Source: Plotosus lineatus
Lineage: Eukaryota; Chordata; Actinopteri; Siluriformes; Plotosidae
Direction of reading: 5' to 3'
Length of the DNA stretch: 64,000 bases
NCBI GenBank assembly: GCA_024760905.1
Contig: CM045729.1
Coordinates: forward strand, 76,108,550-76,172,549
Each line of letters opens with the position of its first letter. Position 1 is the stretch's first letter. The notes below the pieces were generated by a model, which saw only the letters and a program-made list of their open reading frames with translations, was not told the DNA's origin and ran no database searches. This document shows positions 12,565-24,242 of the stretch, one piece after another. A program made the translations under genes and the position numbers.

Positions 12565-12830
12565 TCTCCCGCAGTGCAGCTAACTGGGTTATCAAAGTCC
12601 GGCCATGTCTCTCACTGTCTATGGTGTGAGGCATGTAAAAGAACCATTGCTGACTTTTGTAATGATTAGAGTGCATAGCCATCAGCATGTCTCTGCCCTG
12701 CGATGGCCTGGCGAGTTGTCCTGGGTGTACTCTGCCCTCACCTGGAGTTGGCTGGGATGGGTGCCAGCCTCCTGGCAACACTAATTAGGATTAAGCGGTT
12801 CCAGAAAATAAACGGATACTAATTCATTCA
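12565..12830 (+). mobile_element. SINE-1A, headless
   Basis: SINE-1 body from cagtgcagctaactgg through tail A to aagcggttccagaaaata. The head is absent and replaced by an AAT array, at the same internal point as in the copy at 7257-7508. Confidence 0.75.
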
Positions 12831-13275
12831 TCCATTTATTAATTTTCTGAACCGTTTAATCCTATTCGGGTTATAGATAGGGTGGCACCCGTCTCAGCCG
12901 ACTCTGGGTGAGGGTGGGGTACACCCTGGACTGCTCACTAGGCCAGAACAGGGCCAACACTCATACAACCATTCATGCACTCACCCCTAGGGGTGATTTG
13001 AAACAGCCAGTAGATGCATCGCCGTTCAGCGTGTTTCTGCCTCTTGCTAAGGGTTGTGTCAGGAAAGGCATCTAACATAAAAACCTTTGCCAAATCAAAC
13101 ATGAACATGGAGGCAGATGATTCGCTGTGGAGACCCCTGAAGGGAACAAAAAGAAGACTTAACCTACTGTACATTTTTTTGGACTGTTGGAGGAAACCGG
13201 AGTACCTGGAGGAACCACACACAAGCTCGGGGGGAACATGCATATTCCACACAGAAAAGCCTGAGCTGGGAAAAA
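12831..13275 (-). mobile_element. SINE-2 with tail A, split by nested SINE
   Basis: On the minus strand, tail A (12831-12945) is preceded by the SINE-2 body, which resumes at 13160-13275 (ggaaaccggagtacctgg on the plus strand). About 160 bp at 12998-13160 are foreign: a plus-strand SINE-1B fragment. Confidence 0.7.
12998..13160 (+). mobile_element. SINE-1B tail fragment nested in SINE-2
   Basis: It contains the tail B junction: a match to the RTE LINE 5' region (gtgtcaggaaaggcatct) followed by the LINE 3' end (gattcgctgtggagac, cccctgaagggaac). It is 5'-truncated, as expected for retroposition. Confidence 0.7.
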
Positions 13276-13334
13276 GAAGAGAATTAAATAACTATTGTTT
13301 CATAAAATTTACAAAAGAAAATGATAATTCTGTG

Positions 13335-13640
13335 CAAGTGGCGTGGTGGAGCAGTGTTTAGCACACCTGCCTCACAGCATAAAGGCCTGGGTTCGATTCC
13401 CCATCTCGAGCGTTTGTATTTGGAGTTTGCATGTTCTCCCTTGCTTGTTTGTGTTTCTTCTGGGTACTGCAGTTTTCTCCCACTGTTCAAAAACATGCAC
13501 AGTAGGCTGATGCCTTGGTGTAAATTTGAATGGTTGTATATGTTCATTAGCCCCTCAATGGCCTGGGTGGCTATCACCCACCCTCCCTGTGGCCATAATT
13601 TGGAAGTGTCTGAAAAAAAATAAATAAATAAGTGAATGAA
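13335..13640 (+). mobile_element. SINE-2
   Basis: tRNA-like head (gtggcgtggtggagcag; B box gggttcgattcc), the body with tggagtttgcatgttctc, a diverged tail A, and an A-rich aataaataaa end. Confidence 0.7.
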
Positions 13641-13769
13641 TGATGCCTGGGAGCATGTTTGTAGTGCAAAAATATGTAGGCTCAGCTAAGAAAGAATTAC
13701 TTTTACTTGACAGTAGATATGAAGGTGGCAAGTAACACACATGTTAGACAAATGCAAGAACATGTAATC

Positions 13770-13795
13770 ATTAAAAAAAAAAAAAAAAAAAAAAG
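13770..13795. repeat. Poly-A run
   Basis: About 24 A. Confidence 0.9.
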
Positions 13796-13834
13796 ACAGC
13801 AGATAAAACAAAGACAGCTGTCAAAACCACAATC

Positions 13835-13970
13835 AATTTCAGTTCAGTTCATTTTCTGTAACCGCTTCATCCTGATTAGGGTCGCGGGGAGGCTGGTGCC
13901 CATCCCAGCCAACTCAGGGCGAGGGCAGAGTACACCCTGGACAGATCGCCAGGCCATCGCAGGGCCACTA
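13835..13970 (-). mobile_element. SINE tail A fragment
   Basis: Minus-strand tail A only (cattttctgtaaccgcttc, attagggtcgcggggagg). A 5'-truncated insertion that looks fairly young. Confidence 0.7.
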
Positions 13971-14089
13971 TCAATTTTATTATTATTTTTTTTTAGTTAA
14001 GCTGGACGCACACAGCTGTAAAAGATTAAGAAGGTGAAAGCCATTAACGTTCTGAAATCTATGCCAAACAGCTGATGTGTGTATATACG

Positions 14090-14599
<510 letters not shown>

Positions 14600-14681
<82 letters not shown>

Positions 14682-14765
14682 GCGAGCTTTATTAATCTCA
14701 CAATGGAGAAATTCACTGTTACAGGCTCTTGAGGTACCATCAGTAGGGGGTGCAAAAATAGATAC
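14600..14765 (-). mobile_element. LINE 3'-end remnant with (TCTA)n tail
   Basis: A GATA array (14600-14681) is joined to a segment reading ctttattaatctcacaatgg and aaattcactgttacaggc. On the minus strand this looks like the 3' UTR end of a teleost CR1/L2-type LINE (Rex1-like) with a TCTA repeat tail. Clade assignment is inference. Confidence 0.5.
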
Positions 14766-14777
14766 ATATACATACAT

Positions 14778-14892
<115 letters not shown>

Positions 14893-15101
14893 TAAATAGT
14901 ATAAATTAATAAACAATAAAAGAAAAGAAGGGAACGACTTTATAGACTGGCCTATATTAAAGTGTAATGTATCTGAGGGCAGAGTAGTTTGTGCTTACTC
15001 TTAGTTTACCAGATTTTTAATTTCTTTATCTGACCTTGTCTTCTGCATTTCTTTTTTTTTTTCTTTTTTTTTTTTTTTCTTTTTCTGTGCTTTTCATACA
15101 G

Positions 15102-15189
15102 CACAAACATGGAGATGCCGACCGTTGACAACAGAGAGGAAAATGGCAAGGAGAGGAAAGAATACATGGGGCAGTCACGACAAGCATAA
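15102..15189 (+). CDS. Candidate terminal coding exon (hypothetical)
   Basis: A strong pyrimidine tract (15046-15098) ends in tcatacag, a good splice acceptor. It is followed by an open stretch that reads MEMPTVDNREENGKERK and on to a TAA stop at 15187-15189. An AATAAA motif lies at 15381-15386, a plausible distance for a short 3' UTR. Translation starts at codon position 3 of the first base, implying a phase-2 intron upstream. The peptide is charged and hydrophilic with no domain. No upstream exon was recognised, and the pyrimidine tract could simply be a poly-T repeat, so this may be chance. Confidence 0.25.
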
Positions 15190-16205
15190 CTTGGTTGTGG
15201 AAAAGATCTTACTGATCTGAAGTTATTACCTTTTTTGCCCTTTAAAAACATTGCTCACATACAAGTGGAGAGCACTGGCAGACAAAACAGTATTAAAAAT
15301 GCAAAGAAACTGGAAGTTAAATGAACAAGGAATTGCCAAAACGTGTTCAGTAAGCAGTTGTTTTGATGATAGGTACCAAAAATAAAGTACTATTTTTAAT
15401 ATGTGACACACTGATTTTGTATTGTTTCCCTTAGTGTATTTAAGGTTATGCACACACATATTAAGTACACTAATAAGTTACATCTACAATAATTACACAT
15501 ACATATACACTAATTGATTAAACTAAATTGTTTATTTAATATGAATGATTACTTTCATTAAATAACAAAAACAGACCAAAAAATAAATAAATCTAATAGT
15601 TGTTTGGCAGCTATCTGTATAAATTATCTCTTCTCTACATCTATTCAGAAATTTCAGAAAGGTATTGCATTTCATTTATCAAAATCATCGTAAGAGCTCA
15701 AGATAGCAACTCTGACAATGTTGTTGGAAAAGGCTGCTAGAAACTCTTAACTTGCACAGCAAAAGCATTTAGTGTGGCCTCACAAAGACTTTTCTTCCTC
15801 ATTCGATTTTTGAAAACCTTTTGATGAATTGGTCTGAACAGCAGGAAATGAAGTCACGTCTGAAATGTCTGGTCATCTCCAATCCCCAAAGAAGTTCAAT
15901 ATGAATAATTGTTACTGTGGACAAATCACTGTCAAGCTTGGACTTTTCCCATTGCATTCATGATGCATCTGGAGATATTTTTGGTCTCAAACTTAATATG
16001 CCAATCATAGCATCCCACAAAAGGGGAAGTCCTTTGTAACTAAGGAAATATAAACACTTCTCAAAAATAGGCAACCTTTTCCATAATGTCTTCCCAAGGG
16101 GCAGACATGCTTCACTGACAGTAATATCAGCTCTAATAGTTTAAAACCGAACAAGACTCTAAGATAAATGAGTCTGATGGCTCATATAAATAGACGTGCA
16201 CTTGA
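15190..16205. other. No recognised gene; weak minus-strand open stretch
   Basis: Between about 16100 and 15740 the minus strand has one frame with only two in-frame stops over roughly 110 codons. The translation resembles nothing I can name. Otherwise AT-rich with no element signature. Confidence 0.4.

Positions 16206-16207
<2 letters not shown>

Positions 16208-16239
<32 letters not shown>
16208..16239. repeat. Poly-A run
   Basis: About 32 A. Confidence 0.95.
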
Positions 16240-16242
<3 letters not shown>

Positions 16243-16568
16243 CTTAACATTGTTTAAATGATGTTTGAGTGTTTAAGCTGGGGTTACCTGAATATAGGTT
16301 TGGATCTTAAAGCTTCTATATTGAATATTAAACACCTCTCTTCAATAGATGAAAATAGAAAATGCTATTCTATATCTAGTATTCGACATGATAAGCTCCC
16401 AGGGTGCTTTAAAAATTGAAGGAGTTGGGTGCTTATTAAAATGTTACCACTGGATGGAACACTAAGTGCTTATTAGCATCAAGGTGAAAACATGAATAAT
16501 AACAGAACAATAAAAGAGTTTTACTGGAATTTAGGTTATTCATTTTATGGTATCAACAAAATTACTAA

Positions 16569-16913
16569 GGGCAGTGGTGGTCTAGTGGTATAAGGCGCCG
16601 GATCGCTGATCCAAAGGTTGGTGGTTCGAGTCCCACTCTCCACAAGGTTGTCACTGTCCCCCCCCAGTGCAGCTAACTTGGTTATCAAAGGCCGGCCATG
16701 TTTCTCACTGTCTATGGTGTGAGGCATGTAAAAGAACCATTGCTGACTTTCGACAAGAGTAGGCTGCAAAGCCGTCAGCATGTTTCCGCCCTGTGATGGC
16801 CTGGCGAGCTGTCCAGGGTGTACTCTGCCCTCGCCCTGAGTTGGCTGGGATGGGCACCAGCCTCCCCGTGACCCTAATTAGGTTGAAGCGGTTACAGAAA
16901 ATGAACTGAACTG
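16569..16913 (+). mobile_element. SINE-1A, full length, perfect TSD
   Basis: A box (tggtctagtgg), B box (ggttcgagtcc), full body and tail A ending in gaactgaactg. The flanks aacaaaattactaa at 16555-16568 and 16914-16927 are an identical 14-bp target-site duplication. A paralogous site without the SINE is present at 37466-37479. Confidence 0.9.
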
Positions 16914-16927
16914 AACAAAATTACTAA

Positions 16928-17432
16928 CATCTTCTTCTTCTTCTTCTTCTTCTTCTTCTTTTCCTTTCAGCTGTTCCCTTCAGGGGTCGCCACAACAAAT
17001 GATCCGCCTCCATCTCTCCCTATCCTCCGCATCTTCTACTCTTACTCCAACGACCTTCATGTCCGCCTTCACCACATCCATAAATCTTCTCTTTGGTCTT
17101 CCTCTGGGCCTTCTGCCTGGTAGTTCCAACCTCAGCATCCTACGACCAATATACTCACTATCCCTCCTCTGTACATGTCCAAACCATCTCAATCTAGCCT
17201 CTCTGACTTTGTCTCCAAAACATCTAACATGTGCTGTCCCTCTGATGTACTAATTTCTGATCCTATCCATCCTCGTTACTCCCAAAGAGAACCTCAACAT
17301 TTTCATCTCTGCTACGTCCAACTCTGACTCCTGTCTTTTCCCCAGGGCCACTGTCTCTAAATCATACAACATCGCTGGCCTCATCACCGTCTTGTACACT
17401 TTTCCCTTCATTCTCGCCGATACTCTCCTATA
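16928..17432 (-). pseudogene. RTE-like LINE, 3' fragment
   Basis: The minus strand encodes the last ~150 residues of the RTE ORF ([33 protein letters not shown], ending CCGDP and a stop at 16980), then a very short 3' UTR and a GAA-type tail (CTT run at 16928-16960). Copies at 30457-33135 and 57738-60886 align through this part. The fragment is severely 5'-truncated, one in-frame stop interrupts it near 17250, and its 5' edge abuts a TA array at 17440. Confidence 0.85.
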
Positions 17433-17437
17433 ACACA

Positions 17438-17439
<2 letters not shown>

Positions 17440-17474
<35 letters not shown>

Positions 17475-18560
17475 GTATAATTTCATGACATTGATCTTCT
17501 TGATTTATGATTTTCTGAACATAAATACAGTTTTATTTTTAGTACACCTGTTATCATTGTGATTCATCAGCACTGCAGGTACATATCAAATCAATACCTA
17601 ATTGTACACATGTATCACACCCACATGCGATATATTACTTTAGTATATGGCCCTGATCAAGAAATGAGCAAAGTTTCCAACTACCCCACTTTAAACTTGC
17701 ATAAATATTTCCATGTCCAATTTTATTTGTGGATGAATGCATCAAAATCTTTAGTGCATGCCTGGAAATATAGCCTATCAAAATATGTACATAATTCAAA
17801 CACAGTGTTCTCTGCTAAGGTCTCTACAGGTCCAATGACAACAAGAATGGGAGCAAAGATGCAGCACGATGAACCAGGAATGTGTATGTGTGTAGCAAAA
17901 TCGATAAATCAGCACCAGACTTCAAACAGGGTCGATGAAATATTTAAATTTTATTGTCCATGTTGTGCAGTGTATCCAATTCTTGTGTATAATCTGTTTG
18001 GTCCTCTATCTTGGAATTAAAACATATTATTCCAAGAAAAAAATGACAGAAACTTCTAGTCTGTCACGGACACTTGCAGCACTCAGCGCCATCATTGCCA
18101 AACTTTAAAAATGACCAAAAACAAAATATTGCTATTGTTTTTCTTGTATTTCCACATTGAGAAACTTCAAATTACTATTGATATGCACCTTTATGAAGCA
18201 TGGATTAATCTGGCATAAACTTTGAATGAGTATAAAAACAACACCAACAACACCACCAACAAGAAAAACAATAAGGAACATAAAATAAAATATCTTAGTG
18301 TACTTTTTGCTTCCACGCCCATGTAATATATATGGTAACATTTATGTGCCTGTACACATAAAGAATGTTATTAAATTAGCTAGTGTCCATGACATTCCAT
18401 CTCGAGGAAGATTCAGCAACATCCGCTTTGCCTTCAATGCATTATTTATCATCATTTATTAAATAGCCTCCCTGTTGACCAACTTTCTTTACCATTAATT
18501 ATTTTTTTAAAAAGGACAAAATGATTCAACAAAATGTTCACAATGGAACAATTCAGCACA
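17440..18560. other. TA array and unrecognised DNA
   Basis: A short TA array (17440-17469) is followed by AT-rich DNA with a 153-codon plus-strand frame at 17559-18020. Its translation has no recognisable domain and amino-acid use like random AT-rich sequence, so I do not call it a gene. Confidence 0.5.
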
Positions 18561-18574
18561 TGGTATACACCATT

Positions 18575-18992
18575 AGCGTAGCGTAGGCCTCCGTCAGTCC
18601 CGAAGGACTATGGCTGCGCTCTGGCCAGTATCCCGACTGGTGATACTCCCCAGTGCACAGAGCCTGGGTAGGGAGTAATGAGGGACAGGCTGTTACCCAA
18701 GCAGCAAGTCCCCCCCTGTCTCGGCGCCACCGGAAGGATCCAATGGAAAGGCAAGTGCCGATACGACTGGGTTCCAGTGCCGCTGCAGGAGAGAAACTAC
18801 GGTCAATTTAGAACGGCCAATTAACCTACAGTGCACGCGTCTTTGGATTATGGGGAAACCGGAGCACCGGAGGAAACCCGCACAAGCACGGGAGAACATG
18901 CAAACTCCACACAGAAACGCCCAGGCCGGGAATCGAACCCGGGCCTTCTTGCTGTGAGGCGGACGTGCTAACCACTACGCCACCGTGCCGCC
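18575..18992 (-). mobile_element. SINE-2 variant with LINE-2-type 3' tail, perfect TSD
   Basis: On the minus strand the element starts with a tRNA-like head (ggcacggtggcgtagtgg; B box gggttcgattcc). It carries the SINE-2 body and then, instead of tail A, a long tail ending in gggactgacggaggcctac. That end matches the last bases of the LINE at 33145-36962 (aatgactgacggaggcctac). The flanks tacaccatta at 18565-18574 and 18993-19002 form a perfect 10-bp target-site duplication, so the mosaic inserted as one unit. Confidence 0.85.
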
Positions 18993-19268
18993 TACACCAT
19001 TACACTTCTAAAAACCTCAAAAAAATATATATATATATATCTATAAATAAATTAATAAAAAAAAAATGAAGCACACAATGTTACAGCCACTATTATCTTT
19101 AATGGAGTTCCAATCAAAGAAGGAAATAGATTGATATACAGTTTGCTTATATGTTATTCACACATTATACTGTGTCCATGCTAAACTACTAACTACAAGC
19201 TTTGAAGGTTTACTATCGATGTATGGGGTAGTTCTAATTGCACTCACTACTTTCACCATGTATTTATT

Positions 19269-19360
19269 TTCTGCCTGACACGGGGAACGGTATGGGGTTG
19301 GACCTCCCACAAAAATGCCAACAAATGCGGTGGACCAGTGCTAATTCTGTGTTCTGATGT

Positions 19361-19410
<50 letters not shown>

Positions 19411-19478
19411 CCACACTCACACACATACACAGATGCACACACATATATACATAATATATATATACATAATATATATAC

Positions 19479-19555
<77 letters not shown>

Positions 19556-20505
19556 TGTTCTTTGACTTCTCCAGAGCCTTTAACACCATCAGGCCAGCAC
19601 TTCTGCGGGGGAAGCTGGAGGACGTGGGAGTGGACGGGCATCTTGCTGCCTGGATCACCGACTACCTTACTAACCGTCCACAGTACGCGCGGCTGTAAGT
19701 CAAAGGTGGCAGTCTGCAGCACGGGGGCACCGCAGGGCACCGTCCTCTCACCCTTCCTGTTCAACATTTATACCTCGGACTTCAGCTATAGCACAGACAG
19801 CTGCCACCTCCAGAAGTTCTCGAATGACTCCACCATCGTGGGCCGTGTCTCAGAGGAGAACGAGCTGGAGTACCGGTCGGTCATCGTTGACTTCGTGGAC
19901 TGGTGTGAGTGCAACCACTTGTGCTTGAACAACAGGAAGACGAAGGAAATGGTGGTTGACTTCAGAAGAAGCACACTAACACACACACACACACACACAC
20001 ACTCACTAGTGAACGTCCAGGGACAGAACATTGAGTTTCAAATACCTGGGCGTTCACCTCAACAATAAACTGGACTGGTCCCACAACATCAACACCCTGT
20101 ACAAGAAGGGCCAGAGTCGCCTCCACCTTCTGAGGAGACTTAGGTCCTTCGGAGTATGCAGACCTCTGCTCAGGACATTTTATGACTCTGTGGTAGCCTC
20201 TGCAATCCTCTACGCTGCCATCTGCTGGGCCCCGGGCAGCACAGAGCGGCACAGAAAGAGACTGAACAAGCTGGTCAGGAGGGCCAGCTCTGTCCTAGGC
20301 TGCCCACTGGACTCTGTGGAGGAGGTGAGTGAGAGGAGGATGGTAGCAATATATATAAATATATATACAAAATATATATATATATATACATGTGTGCGTG
20401 TGCACATCAGAACACAGAATTAGCACTGGTCCACTGCATTTGTTGGCATTTTTGTGGGAGGTCTGGAAAAGTCCAACCCAATACCGTTCCCCATGTCAGG
20501 CAGAA
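19269..20505. mobile_element. Inverted-repeat-bracketed unit holding Rex1 fragment
   Basis: Arms of about 95-105 bp (19269-19363 and 20399-20505) are inverted copies of each other. Both run from ttctgcctgac through caacaaatgcrgtggacc to the tgtgcacatcagaaca end; the right arm has an extra ~10 bp. Inside lie a CA array, a TA array (19485-19553), the Rex1 fragment and a second AT-rich patch. No target duplication is obvious, so the mobilisation mechanism is unclear. Confidence 0.6.
19554..20340 (+). pseudogene. Rex1 LINE reverse-transcriptase fragment
   Basis: The plus strand reads FFDFSRAFNTIRPALL, then WITDYLTNRPQY, STGAPQGTVLSPFLFN, a decayed catalytic box (FSNDSTIVG where FxDDT is expected), FVDWCECNHLCLNN and KYLGVHLNNKLDW, then the thumb-like C-terminal part to about 20340. 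The stretch at 19567-19587 is close to the classic Rex1 primer site as I remember it. A stop near 19697, at least two frameshifts and an expanded CA run (19978-20002) disable it. EN domain and 3' UTR are absent. Rex1 is a teleost CR1-related LINE. Confidence 0.85.
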
Positions 20506-20639
20506 GGCTGTTTCAGTTAAATGAACAATCCATCGTCACCTATGATATGACACTTCATAAACTTGATAAAGTAACACTGACAGTTAGAGACAAGCTGTCT
20601 TTTGTTTACTTTGGTGAGGCATCTTTTGGCAACGGGGAC

Positions 20640-21030
20640 AATTACGGGGAATAATGAAGTAAAATGTAGTAATGATTAAGTAAAACTTTTTAATTTTGTA
20701 CTGTGATATTATTTATGAATAAACAAAGTACTTAGGGTCCTTATGAGAAGCTATAGAAGATGCAGGGCATTTGAGTGGCATCATATAGCTTAAATAATTA
20801 TTTAAATCACACTAAAAAATGTGAATTCACAATTCAAGTAATCATGTTGATAAAATGTGTGCAAAAGAGAAAAAAAGAGGTGTACACATCATCTGCAACC
20901 AATCAGCAAGAGGGAGAACCAAAAGCTTTCAGACATTCGCTAAATTAGAATCACGTGTCAGTAACTTCCGGGTTTGCCACTAATCTCCTAGTATAATAAT
21001 CATATAGTAAAATGTAGTAATGATTGTTGA
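20640..21030 (+). mobile_element. Tigger-like MITE relic without foldback
   Basis: It shares aaaatgtagtaatgatta and gtggcatcatatagctta with the relic at 7538-7872 and 8990-9135 but lacks the foldback. It thus shows the approximate uninterrupted arrangement. A second gtaaaatgtagtaatgatt lies at about 21007. Confidence 0.4.
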
Positions 21031-21564
21031 GAAGAGTGTGAGTTAGATGATTCTGTGGCAAGTGAGGTTAATGATACACGAAAAAGAACAGACACAGATG
21101 ATGATAAGGGACAGGACAGAAGCTAAAACTGATGGAAAATATCTCAAATAATCTGATTATGGAGAATGCTACTTGAGGTTACTGATTTCTACGTTAAGTT
21201 TTGAGAACATAATTAAACTCTAGATCTAGAGACTCAATCTAGTTCTGGCTTATATATTTTTGTTTGCATTGTTATTCTTTGTTCACTGAGTTTTTAATTT
21301 GATCAGCAGAATAACAAATAAAGAGTTGTCTGTGATAGAGCAGTGTTTTTCAACCATTGTGTCTCGGCACACAAGTATGCTGTGAGATATTGTCTTGTCT
21401 GCTGTAGGAAAAATCGAATTTCACCGAAATGGTCTCAAACAACGTTTTAAACAAATGAATTATTATATGCAAACAATGTGCCATCATCGAGTCTCTGTGA
21501 TGTCTTGTGATTGGCAGTGGAACCAGGTAATACTCCTCCATATGAGTAGGTGGCAGAAAGCAGC

Positions 21565-24166
21565 CATGAGGCGTGGGGGGGGGGGGGGGGGGGCACTAAC
21601 CAGTGTCTCTCCCCCCTTATGCTGGTCCCAAGCCCGGATAAATGCAGAGGGTTGCGACAGGAAGGGCATCGGGCGTAAAACTTCTGCCACATTAAAAATG
21701 CAAATGATCAAAACAAAATTCATACCGGATCGGTCGAGGCCCGGGTTAACAACGACCGCCATCAGTGCTGTCAACCAACAGGGTGCTGATGGAAATTGGA
21801 CTACTGTTGGTCGAAGACGTCGAAGAAGGAGAGGCGGGAGGCGTGTCCGTAGGTAGAGAGAGAAGAGGAAAGGCGTGAGCCTAGGACTGAGAGTAGGGAC
21901 TTTGAATGTTGGAACTATGCAAGGAAAAAGCAGAGAGCTGGTTGACATGATGCAGAGGAGGAAGGTAGACATACTGTGTGTTCAGGAGACCAGGTGGAAA
22001 GGGAGCAAAGCTAAAAGCTTAAGAGCAGGGTTTAAGCTGTTTTATCACGGTGTGGATGGGAAGAGAAATGGAGTAGGAGTCATCTTGAAGGAGGGGTTTG
22101 TCAGGAATGTTCTAGAAGTGAAAAGAGTGTCAGACAGAGTGATGAGTCTCAAGTTAGAAATTGAAGGCGTGATGGTCAATGTTGTAAGTGCTTATGCCCC
22201 ACAGGCAGGATGTGAGCTAGAAGAGAAGGAGAGATTCTGGAATGAGTTAGATGAAGTGATGCAGAGTACCCCCAGAGGTGAAAGAGTGGTCATTGGGGCA
22301 GACTTCAAGGACATGTTGGTGCAGGCAACAGAGGGGACGAGGAAGTGATGGGCAGGTTTGGTATCCAGGACAGGAACACAGAAGGACAGATGTTGATAGA
22401 TTTTGCAAAAAGGATGGAGATGGCTGTGGTGAATACTTTCTTCCAGAAGAATTAGGAGCATAGGGTGACTTATGAAAGCAGAGGTAAGAGCACACAGGTA
22501 GACTACATCTTGTGTAGGCGATGTAATTTGAAGGAAGTCAGTGACTGCAAAGTAGTAGTGGGTGAGAGTGTTGCCAAACAGCATAGAATGGTGCTGTGCA
22601 GGATGACGCTGATGGTGAGAAACGTGAAAAAGGCAAAGGCAGAGCAGAAGACAAAGTGGTGGAAGCTGAAAAAGGAAGAGTGTCGTGTTGTCTTCAAGGA
22701 GGATTTGAAACAGGCTTTGGATAGTCAGGAAGTGCTTCCAGATGACTGGACAACCACAGCCAATGTGATCAGGGAGACCGGTAGGAGAGAACTTGGTGTG
22801 TCCTCTGGAAGGAAAATAGATATGGAAACTTGGTGGTGGAATGAGGAAGTGCAGGAGTGTGTACAAAAAAAGAAGTTAGCTATGAAGAAGTGGGACATTG
22901 AGAGGACCGAAGAGAGTAAACAGGAGTACAGGGGGACACAGTGTAAGGCAAAGGTAGCGGTGTCAAAGGCCAAACAGAGGGCGTATGATGACTTCTATGA
23001 TAGGTTGGACAGTAAGGAGGGAGAAAATGATTTATACAGGTTGGCACAGCAGAGAAATAGAGATGGGAAAGACGGGCAGCAAGTTAGAGTGATAAAGGAC
23101 AGAGAGGGAAATGTATTGACTGATGACAGAAGTGTGCTGGGAAGATGGAAAGTACTTTGAAGAGCTGATGAATGAGGAACATGAGAGAGAAAAAAGAGGC
23201 GAAGGGGTGACTGTTGAGGACCACGAATAGCAAAGATTAGTAAGGGAAAAGTGAGGAGGGCATTGAAGAGGATGAAGAGTGGAAAGGCAGTTGGCCCTGA
23301 TGACATACCAGTTGAGGTATGGAAGTGTCTAGGGGAGGTAGCAGTAGATTTTCTGACAAGAATATTCAACAAGGTCTTAGAAAGTGAGCAGATGCCGGAG
23401 GAATGGAGGAGAAGTGTGCTTGTGCCCATTTTTAAGAACAAGGGAGATGTACAGAGTTGTGGCAACTACAGAGGGATAAAGTTGATGAGCCAAACAATGA
23501 AGTTATGGGAAAGAATAGTGGAACGGTGAGGTTACAGGGGGCAGAGATAAAGAAGGTGGAGGATTTTAAGTACTTAGGCTCAACAATCTAGAGCAATGGA
23601 GAGTGTGGAAAAGAGGTGAAGAAGCACGTGCAGGCAGGTTGGAATGGATGGAGAAAAGTGTCCGGTGTGATGTGTGATAGGAGAATATCGGCAAGAATGA
23701 AGGGAACAATGTACAAGACGGTGATGAGGCCAGCAATGTTATATGGTTTAGAGACAGTGGCCCTGGGGAAAAGACAGGAGTCAGAGTTGGAGGTAGCAGA
23801 GATGAAAATGTTGAGGTTCTCTTTGGGAGTAACGAGGATGGATAGGATCAGAAACGAGTACATCAGAGGGACAGCACATGTTAGATGTTTCGGAGACAAA
23901 GTCAGAGAGGCTAGATTGAGATGGTTTGGACATGTACAGAGGAGGGATAGTGAGTATATTGGTAGTCGGATGCTGAGGTTGGAACTACCAGGCAGAAGGC
24001 CCAGAGGACGACCAAAGAGAAGATTTATGGATGTGGTGAAGGCGGACATGAAGGTCGTTGGAGTAAGAGTAGAAGATGCGGAGGATAGGGAGAGATAGAG
24101 GCGGATCATTTGCTGTGGCAACCCCTGAAGGGAACAGCCGAAAGATAAAGAAGAAGAAGAAGATCA
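21565..24166 (+). mobile_element. RTE-like LINE with internal deletion
   Basis: The 5' UTR and EN domain (RVGTLNVGTMQGK, DILCVQETRWKG, VVSAYAPQAG, VVIGADF) are present, as are the connector and the start of the RT (GPDDIPVEVWK, FKNKGDVQSCGNYRGIK). At about 23523 the sequence jumps ~590 bp to the region after the RT palm, so the catalytic FADD motif is missing. The C-terminal part then runs to GNP and a stop. A frameshift near 22305 breaks EN. The flanks gtaggtggcagaaagcagc (21546-21564) and gtcggtggcagaaggtagc (24167-24185) are a 19-bp target duplication matching at 16 positions. Inactive. Confidence 0.85.
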
Positions 24167-24242
24167 GTCGGTGGCAGAAGGTAGCTAATTGCGTTGTATT
24201 TTGACATAAGATAATTAGTGATGTATGGATGCAATGACAGTG

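Noticed and set aside
17559..18020. 153-codon plus-strand open frame as a possible gene
   Set aside because: No domain, no splice or promoter context, composition like random AT-rich DNA. The length alone is not convincing in 64 kb.
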